In this document: piece after piece, positions 1 through 6,515 of the stretch
How the letters are laid out: each line of letters opens with the position of its first letter
Position numbering within the stretch: the stretch's first letter is position 1
Program-made: the position numbers and the translations under genes
The notes under the pieces: generated by a model
What the model was told of the DNA's origin: nothing
Seen by the model: the letters and a program-made list of their open reading frames with translations, nothing else
Database searches by the model: none
Origin: an uncultured Clostridia bacterium
GTDB taxonomy: Bacteria; Bacillota; Clostridia; Christensenellales; Borkfalkiaceae
NCBI GenBank assembly: GCA_900557285.1
Contig: USSJ01000019.1
Location: 1 to 10,713 of the forward strand
Direction: 5' to 3'
Length of the DNA: 10,713 nucleotides

Positions 1-35
1 ACCTCCCCCGTCGCCGTGCCTGTATTTCTCGCGCA

Positions 36-86
36 AAAAAATACATTGCGCGGCAGAAAGTCGTCCCGCGCAACAATGTATTTTTT
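36..86 (-). terminator. Rho-independent terminator at the operon end (bidirectional)
   Basis: The left arm (36-53) is a run of A followed by TACATTGCGCGG. The right arm (66-86) is its complement with a 3-base bulge (CAA at 71-73). That gives about 18 paired bases around a 12-base loop at 54-65. Read on the minus strand, the GC-rich core of the stem is followed by TGTATTTTTTT, a good U-tract, and it begins about 22 bases after the phosphodiesterase stop. The A-run on the other side makes it equally able to terminate plus-strand transcription, so a convergent gene may lie beyond the left edge. Bases 1-35 show nothing recognisable. Confidence 0.85.
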
Positions 87-107
87 CTCGAAGGAAATTC
101 CTGCCGA

Positions 108-1406
108 TTATTTTAACAGCTCTGTGAGAGCGCGCCCGTCGCATGCAGGATAAGGGATCCCCATGGCCTTCGCCAGCGTAGGAGCGAGATCAAATATTTT
201 ACCGGGTTTTCCCACACAGTTTTCACGGAAGGCCGGCCCCTTGGCACAGAAAACAGGCTGCGGCCCCTTTTCCGGCATATGCCCGTGCGTTGCCCAGCCC
301 TGACGATAATCGCTCATATCGCGGCAGCGCGCAATACTGGGATGGGCATACTCGTCCCCGAATCCCGTAAATCCGTCGGTATCGATGACAAAGGAGAAAT
401 TCCCCCAAAGCCCGTACCGCTCACGCGCTTCCTGCGCGTTCAAAACATTTCCGAATCCGCACAGCCCGTCTTCCAGCATGGATCGCAATGTTTTTTCCGC
501 TTCCTTCCTGAACGATTCGTCTTTCGGATCGCGCAAGACAACATACGCGGAAAACCCGTTGGAAACCGCCCACGCTTTCCAATCGGCAAGTTTCCCCTGT
601 TTGTCCGTTTCGATCCAGCCCAGATCCGCAAACAAAGTGTTGATATTGACCACTCGTTTCATATCCAGCTGACCGTGGTCGCTTACAAGAATAAAATTGA
701 ATTTTCCCGCATATCCCGCGGCTTCCATGGCACGGCAGACGATCCCGATCATATCGTCCGTTTCCTTGACCGCCTGCTCCGCCTGTTCACTGAAAACACC
801 GAACCCGTGACGGGCGCCGTCCACATTGGCAGGATGAAGCATCGTAAGATCCGGGGTATAGCGGCGTATGATCTCCGCCGCGCAATCCGCAACAAAATAA
901 TCACACCCCGGATGCACGCCCGTACGCTCCATCTCTTTCGCGTACATGCGGACAATCTGCAACACTTCTTCGGATGAGCCCTGTGTCGCAAGCGCTTCCT
1001 CGATCGGAAGATTTTCGGCACACCCAGGCCACTCGTTGATCAGCCAGTCCACGTCAGGATGGTTGCCCGTCACCGGCCAGAAAACGCTCGCCGTCGTAAG
1101 CCCCGCGCGCTTCGCTGCCGTGAAAATATCTTCCGCTTTCACATGATCGTGCGTAAGTACCCACGGATGCGAAAATACACACGGCGTTATTTTCTCAAAA
1201 TTGCTCAATATCCCCGTTTTGCCGGGCTGAAAACCCGTCGCCATGGAAGTATGCGCCGCGTACGTCACCGAAGGATAAACGGACAGCATGCTCTCCGTCC
1301 TCGCTCCGCCTTCGACATACTTCCTGTAATTCGGCAATGTCTTTAAAAGTTCCAAATCTTCCGTCACCAGCGCATCCGCCGACATAACGATAAATTTCTG
1401 TTCCAT
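108..1406 (-). CDS. Type I phosphodiesterase / nucleotide pyrophosphatase family protein (alkaline phosphatase superfamily)
   Basis: The 432-residue protein carries the full two-metal site of nucleotide pyrophosphatase/phosphodiesterases. Asp11 (in MSADAL) is a metal ligand and Thr48 (in YPSVTYAAHTS) is the nucleophile. Asp196 and His200 (in VDGARHG), Asp243-His244 (in LVSDHGQ) and His374 (in ATHGHMPE) complete the set. The spacing (D/T about 37, D/H 4, adjacent DH, then a late His) matches the family. The C-terminal FDLAPTLAKAMGIP is also typical. Such enzymes hydrolyse phosphodiester or pyrophosphate bonds; the substrate here cannot be read from sequence. No signal peptide is visible, so a cytoplasmic location is likely, unlike many exported relatives. 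The ATG lies 2 bases after the rhamnosidase TGA, with GAGG in the end of that gene as ribosome binding site, so translation is probably coupled. It is the last gene before the terminator. Phosphonate- or sulfate-ester activity within the superfamily is a less likely alternative. Confidence 0.9.
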   Translation of the reverse strand: MEQKFIVMSADALVTEDLELLKTLPNYRKYVEGGARTESMLSVYPSVTYAAHTSMATGFQPGKTGILSNFEKITPCVFSHPWVLTHDHVKAEDIFTAAKRAGLTTASVFWPVTGNHPDVDWLINEWPGCAENLPIEEALATQGSSEEVLQIVRMYAKEMERTGVHPGCDYFVADCAAEIIRRYTPDLTMLHPANVDGARHGFGVFSEQAEQAVKETDDMIGIVCRAMEAAGYAGKFNFILVSDHGQLDMKRVVNINTLFADLGWIETDKQGKLADWKAWAVSNGFSAYVVLRDPKDESFRKEAEKTLRSMLEDGLCGFGNVLNAQEARERYGLWGNFSFVIDTDGFTGFGDEYAHPSIARCRDMSDYRQGWATHGHMPEKGPQPVFCAKGPAFRENCVGKPGKIFDLAPTLAKAMGIPYPACDGRALTELLK

Positions 1407-1408
1407 TT

Positions 1409-3712
1409 TCAGCCTCTGGTCAAAACGAATTTCTTTCCGCCGCAGAGCACAGGATCGCCCTCGGCTTTCCAGCCGTCGTGCAGCTTCAGAACACCGTGCG
1501 CACCCTCCGGAAGCTCCGCGTAAAGCAGGATCTTGTCCTCGCTCAGCCTCTGCCAGCTCGCTATCACCTTCCCGTAAGGCATCTCATGCTGTGCGTATGC
1601 GTTGTTCAGCTGTTTTACGAAATACGGAGAAATATCCACCCTGTAAATATCTGTCAGATCTTCGTTGATGCGGATCCCCGCGATATACGTGATATACCAC
1701 GCCGCAATATCGCCCCAGAAATGGTGATTCATGGACTTGATCTTGCCCACCGTCACGTCATATTCCGTACCTTTGCGGAAAGTGTGAATGAATTCCCACA
1801 AAGATGTCGCACCGTGATCGATCATGTTTGCGTAGGAAGGCCGATCGGGACTCATTGCCGTTTCGTAAGCAAGATCCGCCATACCGTTCTCGCACAGCAC
1901 ACGCAGAAGCGCCTGCACGCCGATCACGCCGACCTGCATATGGTTTTCCGTTCCGCCCAGCATCTCCTTCATGCGGAGCGCAGCATGCGGAATTTCTTCT
2001 CCTTCATATACTCCGCGATACAGCATGACCGCCTGCGCCGTCTGCGTCAGACAATACGGACGGCAGAAATATATGTCTCCGTACCTCCACTCCACAAAAT
2101 GAGCGCGCGCCGCCTGCCTGAATTCTTCTTTGAGCACCCGCGCCTCTTCCGCACGCGCCGTCATGCCCAGAATATCAAAAATCTTAGCCGCTTTCCCGCA
2201 GATATCCAGCGCACTCATCGTATCCGTAACGGCATTCGGCGTCCACGGATCGCTGTCGCGCAGCGCTCCGATCTGGCACCAGTCGCCCAGTCCGTACGCG
2301 ATTGTACCGTCTTCCTTGCGGATACTCCTGAGAAATCCCAGATATTTGTAAATGGCTTCCGCGTTCTCTTCCAGAATTTCACGCTTGCCGGTATAACGAT
2401 AGAGCATATACGGTAGAGCCGTCAGCACGCCGTCCCACGAAGGACCGCTGCCCCATCCGTATCCCCATCCGCCCGTGGGAACGATACACGGGATCGCACC
2501 GCTTTCTTTCTGACAGTCACGGATACAGGAAAGCCACATCCGCAAGGATCTTTCGCAATCCAAAAGCAAAATAAGCTGCTCGGCCGACAGATATGCGTCG
2601 CCCGTCCAGCCCGCCTTTTCCCTGTGCGGACAATCGGTAGGAAAATAATAAAAATTGGAAAAATCACTGCGAAGCGTGTTTTCAAAAGTCTTGTTCGCAT
2701 AGGCGTCCGAACAGAAAAAACTCCCCGTCTTTTTCAATGCGGAGCTCTGCTCGGAAAAAACGATCAGATCGTCCGTTATCTGCGATCCTTCCGCCCCCGT
2801 GACTTTCACGTACCTGCACCCGTAATAGCTGAAACAGGGAGTGAATCCCTCCCCTTTTTCACCTTTGCAGGTGTATTCGATCTTCTGGATCTCTCTGTCT
2901 CTCTCGCGCGCACGCACCCAGCACTGGATATTCTTCGTATCCATGTTGCCGTTCTTGAACCATTCGCCGCACACGAGAGTCACCTTCTGCCCGGGCTTTC
3001 CGTCAATCTTCAGAATGGGTACACCCGCCGTATTCACACCGAAATCGTACAGGTATCCGTCTTCCAGCGGCACGATCGCCACTGCATTTCTCTTTTTATA
3101 TTCACGGACAGGCTCAAAATCCGCAAGCACCCGCCTGCCCTTCGGAGTATCCGCAAGGATCGCCTCCGACCACGCCGAATCGTCGAACGAAGGCAGATTC
3201 CAGCCCCCGATCTCCTTGCGCGCATCGTAAACCTCCCCTTCCCGGTAATCATCGCACAAAATCGGCGACGGCGCCGTTTTCAGGCTGTCTGCGCTGGAAA
3301 AAATCACCTTCCCGTCTGCTTCCACGCAAAACGCCGTTTTGGGCGCCGCACGGAAAGACGCCTTGTCTATGTCCCACGGTCTGCCGCCGAAATTGTTGGT
3401 AAACCCGTTGCCGAGAATCAGCCCCACAACGTTTTTTCCCTCGCACAGATAACCGTTCAGATCATATCTGTCATACACCACGACCTGATCGGGATTGCCG
3501 ATATACGGAGCAAGGATCCCCTTCGTGAGCCGCACGCCGTTGATGTAAAGATCGTAAAATCCCAGCGCCGTGACCGTGATCTCCGCCCGTTCGGGAAGCG
3601 CTTTCAGACAGAACGTTCCGCGCATATAAGGCGCAGGAACGTATGTATCATAATCGGAATATTCCTTCGTTGCCGCTTTAAAAGTTGTTTCAAATCGCAT
3701 AACGGCTGACAT
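1409..3712 (-). CDS. Alpha-L-rhamnosidase, glycoside hydrolase family 78
   Basis: It removes terminal alpha-L-rhamnose from glycosides by an inverting mechanism. Numbered from the ATG at 3712 the protein has 767 residues. In order it shows an N-terminal beta-sandwich of the rhamnosidase-N type (about 35-190, with GFYDLYINGVRLTKG), a middle beta domain (about 200-310, LYDFGVNTAG), an (alpha/alpha)6 catalytic domain (about 320-680) and a C-terminal beta domain. The family motif DCPHREKAGWTGD is present, giving Asp360, Glu365 (probable general acid) and Asp372. Their 0/+5/+12 spacing equals that of the well-studied Bacillus enzyme RhaB. Glu640 in SLWEF, about 280 residues later, is the probable general base; this assignment is inferred from spacing. 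SMNHHFWGD near 665 is also family-like. There is no signal peptide, so it probably acts on imported rhamnosides. The start is uncertain: AAGGAG (3716-3721) sits 3 bases before ATG 3712 and 15 before ATG 3700, while the frame opens from a TTG at 3727. Its start overlaps the HAD gene by 11-38 bases. Confidence 0.93.
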   Translation of the reverse strand: MSAVMRFETTFKAATKEYSDYDTYVPAPYMRGTFCLKALPERAEITVTALGFYDLYINGVRLTKGILAPYIGNPDQVVVYDRYDLNGYLCEGKNVVGLILGNGFTNNFGGRPWDIDKASFRAAPKTAFCVEADGKVIFSSADSLKTAPSPILCDDYREGEVYDARKEIGGWNLPSFDDSAWSEAILADTPKGRRVLADFEPVREYKKRNAVAIVPLEDGYLYDFGVNTAGVPILKIDGKPGQKVTLVCGEWFKNGNMDTKNIQCWVRARERDREIQKIEYTCKGEKGEGFTPCFSYYGCRYVKVTGAEGSQITDDLIVFSEQSSALKKTGSFFCSDAYANKTFENTLRSDFSNFYYFPTDCPHREKAGWTGDAYLSAEQLILLLDCERSLRMWLSCIRDCQKESGAIPCIVPTGGWGYGWGSGPSWDGVLTALPYMLYRYTGKREILEENAEAIYKYLGFLRSIRKEDGTIAYGLGDWCQIGALRDSDPWTPNAVTDTMSALDICGKAAKIFDILGMTARAEEARVLKEEFRQAARAHFVEWRYGDIYFCRPYCLTQTAQAVMLYRGVYEGEEIPHAALRMKEMLGGTENHMQVGVIGVQALLRVLCENGMADLAYETAMSPDRPSYANMIDHGATSLWEFIHTFRKGTEYDVTVGKIKSMNHHFWGDIAAWYITYIAGIRINEDLTDIYRVDISPYFVKQLNNAYAQHEMPYGKVIASWQRLSEDKILLYAELPEGAHGVLKLHDGWKAEGDPVLCGGKKFVLTRG

Positions 3713-4364
3713 TGACTCCTTGCACAATATTTTCTATCTCGTTCATGTGATGCACGCGGTAAGAACAGACGTCAAACTTCTGCTTTAATTTCTTATCTTC
3801 CACGACATCGTACGCAACACACGGGATCCGCGCGGCAACCGCCGCCTTCGCCCCCGTATCAGAATCCTCCACCGCGATCGCTTCGTCCGCCGTAACGCCG
3901 CACAGACGCATGGCCCGCAGATATACGTCGGGCGCCGGTTTCGCCGTGGGTACTTCGTCCCCGCATGCCGTGGCACAAAAATACCCGTTTAAATGCGTGA
4001 TCTGCAGAATAGATTCCACATAATTGCGATCGGACGAGGACGCCACGGCCGCTTTTATGTTCCGGCTTTGCAAAAACTTCAAAAGCTCGGTCAATCCCTC
4101 GGACGGGCGCAGCCCGGAGTTCTTTGCGATTTCCATCAAAAAACTGAATTCACGCACGGTCAGTTCGTCAGCGGTATACGGCAATGAATATTGGGAAACA
4201 ACTTCTCCCCAGAACGCGCGCTTGCTGCGCCCGATTGCGGTGGGCGAAATCTTTTCCACATCCAGTTCCAGTTCGGCAAGCAAACGGTTTCTCGCCTTTT
4301 CATGCAATGGCTCCGTATCCGCAATGACGCCGTCCATGTCGAATATGACTGCTTTTACTTTCAT
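3690..4364 (-). CDS. HAD-superfamily phosphatase / beta-phosphoglucomutase-like hydrolase
   Basis: This 224-residue protein has all four HAD motifs. Asp9 (nucleophile) and Asp11 lie in FDMDGVIADTEP, the Ser109-111 run is motif II (AVASSSDR), Lys142 is motif III (TAKPAPD), and Glu166-Asp167 lie in VEDSDTG. A helical cap between motifs I and II (about 16-88) places it in subfamily I with beta-phosphoglucomutase and small sugar-phosphate phosphatases. Length and motif spacing match that group. Cap residues cannot separate mutase from phosphatase; I favour a sugar-phosphate phosphatase because no disaccharide phosphorylase is nearby. The ATG at 4364 overlaps the upstream dehydrogenase stop as ATGA, the usual sign of translational coupling. 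The frame stays open further upstream, but that extension is the dehydrogenase gene read in another frame. The end (TGA, 3690) lies inside the start region of the rhamnosidase. Cytoplasmic. Confidence 0.9.
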   Translation of the reverse strand: MKVKAVIFDMDGVIADTEPLHEKARNRLLAELELDVEKISPTAIGRSKRAFWGEVVSQYSLPYTADELTVREFSFLMEIAKNSGLRPSEGLTELLKFLQSRNIKAAVASSSDRNYVESILQITHLNGYFCATACGDEVPTAKPAPDVYLRAMRLCGVTADEAIAVEDSDTGAKAAVAARIPCVAYDVVEDKKLKQKFDVCSYRVHHMNEIENIVQGVNVSRYAI

Positions 4365-5392
4365 AACTGTATTATATATTTTCCTTTTGCTCGAATTTTT
4401 GCGTCTGCCAATACTTCGCCGAGTTTTTCCAAAGGCACAGGTTCGCAAACCATGCTCGTTACGTCCACCCGCCCGCTCTCGATCAGCGCAAGCGCTCTCG
4501 CCTGTGTATATGGATTGATGTATGAAGAACGAAGAGTCAGCTCCTTGCTGAATACATCGTAAGGCTTCAGCGCGATCGCATCGTCCGGTTTTGTCAGCCC
4601 GAACATCATCACCGTCGCCTTTTTGCCCGCCACGCGCACCGCCTGCTCGATGGTCTTTACCAACCCGCAGCATTCGATCACACAATTGAAGCCGTATCCC
4701 TGACATTCCGACTCAAACTGTTCGCCCGATACCGCACACGGATCCAGGCACAGATCGGCACCCAACGCCTCCGCCTGCCTGCGCTTTTCCGCCACCGGTT
4801 CGGAAACGGCGACGAACGACGCTCCCGAAAGGCGTGCAAGCTGCAGCATCAGAAGCCCGATCATCCCCGCTCCGATGACCAGAACACGGTCTCCCGCCCT
4901 GATATCGCATTGATCGATCCCGTGCAGACAGCACGCCAGAGGTTCCGTCATGGCGGCAGCTCTCAGATCCGTCTTTTCGGAAACGAGATGCGTCTGCTTT
5001 GCGGGAACGGCAACATATTCGGCAAATCCGCCGTTGACCATCGTGCCGATACCAGTCATATGTTCGCAGAAATGCCCTTTCGCCGCAAGGCAGGCAGGAC
5101 AGCTTTCACACAAAACGTTCGGATCCACATCCACCCTGTCTCCGACCTTTCTGCCGACGACATCTTTTCCGATCTCAACGATCTCACCCGCAAATTCGTG
5201 CCCGAGAACTATGGGAGGATGTACTTCCGCACAACCTTTATCCCCTTCAAAGATATGCACGTCCGTGCCGCATACGCCGCAATACGCGACTTTCACCAGC
5301 ACTTCGTTCGCTTTGGGTACGGGAATCGGAATATTTTCGACCCTGATATCATGTTTGCCGCAGAATACGGCGGCTTTCATCAACTTTTTCAT
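4361..5392 (-). CDS. Zinc-dependent medium-chain alcohol/polyol dehydrogenase
   Basis: The protein has 343 residues, the usual length for sorbitol/threonine/galactitol-phosphate dehydrogenase relatives. Catalytic-zinc ligands are Cys41 (in YCGVCGTDVH), His65-Glu66 (in the GHEFAGEIVEIG signature) and probably Glu150 (in TEPLACCLHG). The structural-zinc lobe is intact: Cys95, Cys98, Cys101 and Cys109. The Rossmann dinucleotide-binding loop is GAGMIG at 174-179. An acidic residue near the end of the second strand (SEP, about 197-199) suggests NAD(H) rather than NADP(H), which is inference. It should oxidise a secondary alcohol of a sugar, polyol or related compound; the exact substrate cannot be read. 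It is the first gene of the four-gene operon. The ATG at 5392 was chosen because GAGAGG (minus-strand sense of 5402-5407) lies 9 bases upstream. A GTG at 5398 is too close to that site and an ATG at 5380 is too far. No signal peptide. Confidence 0.92.
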   Translation of the reverse strand: MKKLMKAAVFCGKHDIRVENIPIPVPKANEVLVKVAYCGVCGTDVHIFEGDKGCAEVHPPIVLGHEFAGEIVEIGKDVVGRKVGDRVDVDPNVLCESCPACLAAKGHFCEHMTGIGTMVNGGFAEYVAVPAKQTHLVSEKTDLRAAAMTEPLACCLHGIDQCDIRAGDRVLVIGAGMIGLLMLQLARLSGASFVAVSEPVAEKRRQAEALGADLCLDPCAVSGEQFESECQGYGFNCVIECCGLVKTIEQAVRVAGKKATVMMFGLTKPDDAIALKPYDVFSKELTLRSSYINPYTQARALALIESGRVDVTSMVCEPVPLEKLGEVLADAKIRAKGKYIIQL

Positions 5393-5401
5393 AATCACAA
5401 G

Positions 5402-5407
5402 CCTCTC
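5402..5407 (-). promoter_or_regulatory. Ribosome binding site of the dehydrogenase gene
   Basis: The minus-strand reading is GAGAGG, ending 9 bases before the ATG at 5392. It decides between three possible in-frame starts (GTG 5398, ATG 5392, ATG 5380) in favour of 5392. Confidence 0.6.
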
Positions 5408-5449
5408 ATTGCACTCTTTATTCAGCTAATTTTGTTTTATGAAATATCA

Positions 5450-5473
5450 GCCGCGGCGGCAAGCCGCCGCGGC
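5450..5473 (-). terminator. Perfect GC hairpin between the lipoprotein gene and the operon
   Basis: GCCGCGGCGG (5450-5459) pairs exactly with CCGCCGCGGC (5464-5473) around a 4-base loop. It starts 41 bases after the lipoprotein stop and ends 57 bases before the dehydrogenase ATG. On the minus strand it is followed by TGATATTTCATAAAAC, which is AT-rich but not a clean U-run. Termination may therefore be partial, letting some transcripts continue into the operon. The rest of the 122-base gap (5393-5514) holds a short GGCGCATGGCGCC near-palindrome and no convincing promoter. Confidence 0.55.
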
Positions 5474-5514
5474 ATTCGTGTTTCTACCGATATTTCCCGG
5501 CGCCATGCGCCTCT

Positions 5515-5910
5515 CTATGCGGTCTGACCCGCATCGATCACTTTGTTTCCGCCAAAATATACACCGTCCGCTTTCACTTCCCAGACAGAATCAAATCCGG
5601 AGAAGTCTTCGGCCGCAAGACATTTTTCCGCATCCGCGTACAGCTTGATCTCCGTATTCGCTTCGCCTGCCCAACTATACGCATTGCTTCCGGAAGCCGC
5701 CGTGATCGCAAAGAAATTTTCCACAACACCGCTGTTCAACGCATCCGCCGTTTCGCCGGCTACCCAGATCCCCAGCAAAGGACCTGCCGCGCCCGAACGC
5801 AATTCAACGTCAAATACCACGTTCTTCATCAATTTTGCGCGATTCTGTGAAAACACGCCGTCCTGGTGCGATCCGTCGCCGATCGTTCCGCTGACAAATA
5901 CGTTCTCCAA
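5515..5910 (-). pseudogene. Frameshifted C-terminal part of the surface lipoprotein (rest of repeat unit 3)
   Basis: This 131-codon stretch is not an independent gene. Its first codon is a TTG, which is simply the Leu of a GTLENV motif also found in repeat units 1 and 2, and there is no ribosome binding site. Its sequence (GTLENVFVSGTIG, then VVFDVELR, then FDSVWEVKADGVYFGG) follows the same order as the ends of units 1 and 2. It ends with TAG at 5515. Restoring one base at about 5915-5917 joins it gaplessly to the large upstream frame: before the join the residues align as SNILAEGFY in unit 1 and NSVILGGGW in unit 3. The C-terminus has no LPXTG motif, no hydrophobic anchor and no positively charged tail, so anchoring must come from the N-terminal lipid. 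Confidence 0.85.
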
Positions 5911-6515
5911 TGTGCCCAGCCGCCGCCGAGAATTACAGAGTTGTTCGTTCCCTGTCCGTAAGCGTCTACCACCGCAAGATTGCGGATAACACCCGCACGC
6001 TCCACATACCCGAACAATCCTCCGTTGCCCGTCTTGACACCCTTGATCATATGACCCTGGCCGTCAAACACGCCCGCAAAACGTACCTGCGATGCATTGT
6101 TCGTATTCGTGGTTTCAATGTTGCCGAATACATAATCTTCACCGCTCATGTCAACGTCTGCATCCATCTTATACCACAAACTCGAAAGTTTTCCCTTCCC
6201 CAAAGCCACAAACGCCTGATCGAAGGCTTTCAGTTCCCCTGCATCCGAAATGATATTCGTCCATACGGTAACATTCACATTATACCGACGCACCGTGTCT
6301 CCGTCTTTCGCTATGACCGCGAATACATTGTTTCCGTCAAGGACATCCCGCAATGCGTCGGCGGTAAAGGTAAACGTGCCGTCCTTATAACCGAACGCAA
6401 TCTTCGTGCCGTAAGCATCCGTTACGGATAACACTTCGCCAGTCACGGCGTCGGAGCCCGTAAGCGTAAAGGAAAGTTTGCCGTCCGCTTCGGCTCTGCT
6501 CAGCTCGTAACTGCC
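5515..6515 (-). repeat. Lipoprotein tandem repeat unit 3, shorter and diverged, frameshifted
   Basis: It begins at GSYELSRAEADG and keeps the unit plan: WYKMDADVDMSGED, FAGVFDGQGHMIKG, GLFGYVERAGVIRNLAVVDAYG, then after the frame break GTLENVFVSG. It is about 333 residues when repaired. It lacks the GWNAEGTQTEQNVSHG insert of units 1 and 2, and it is closer to the general GLUG consensus. Confidence 0.8.

Noticed and set aside
2624..3709. Plus-strand open frame of 361 codons opposite the rhamnosidase
   Set aside because: It is a shadow of the GH78 gene: basic, without domain signals, and it lies opposite conserved rhamnosidase motifs. Similar plus-strand frames at 279-977, 1478-2416 and 8916-9824 were rejected for the same reason.
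4365..4706. N-terminal extension of the HAD protein
   Set aside because: The frame is open upstream of 4364, but this stretch is the 3' part of the dehydrogenase in another frame and its translation is low in complexity and unlike HAD proteins. The ATG at 4364 with the ATGA overlap gives a normal HAD N-terminus.
5418..5467. Promoter for the operon (TTGCCG, 17 bases, TAAAAC on the minus strand)
   Set aside because: Both boxes are weak, about 4 of 6 matches each, and the first lies inside the GC hairpin. It cannot be supported without transcription-start data.
5911..5920. Programmed ribosomal frameshift at the frame break
   Set aside because: There is no X XXY YYZ heptamer or A-rich slippery run, only a GGG, and no clear stimulating stem directly after it. 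A lost base explains the data more simply.
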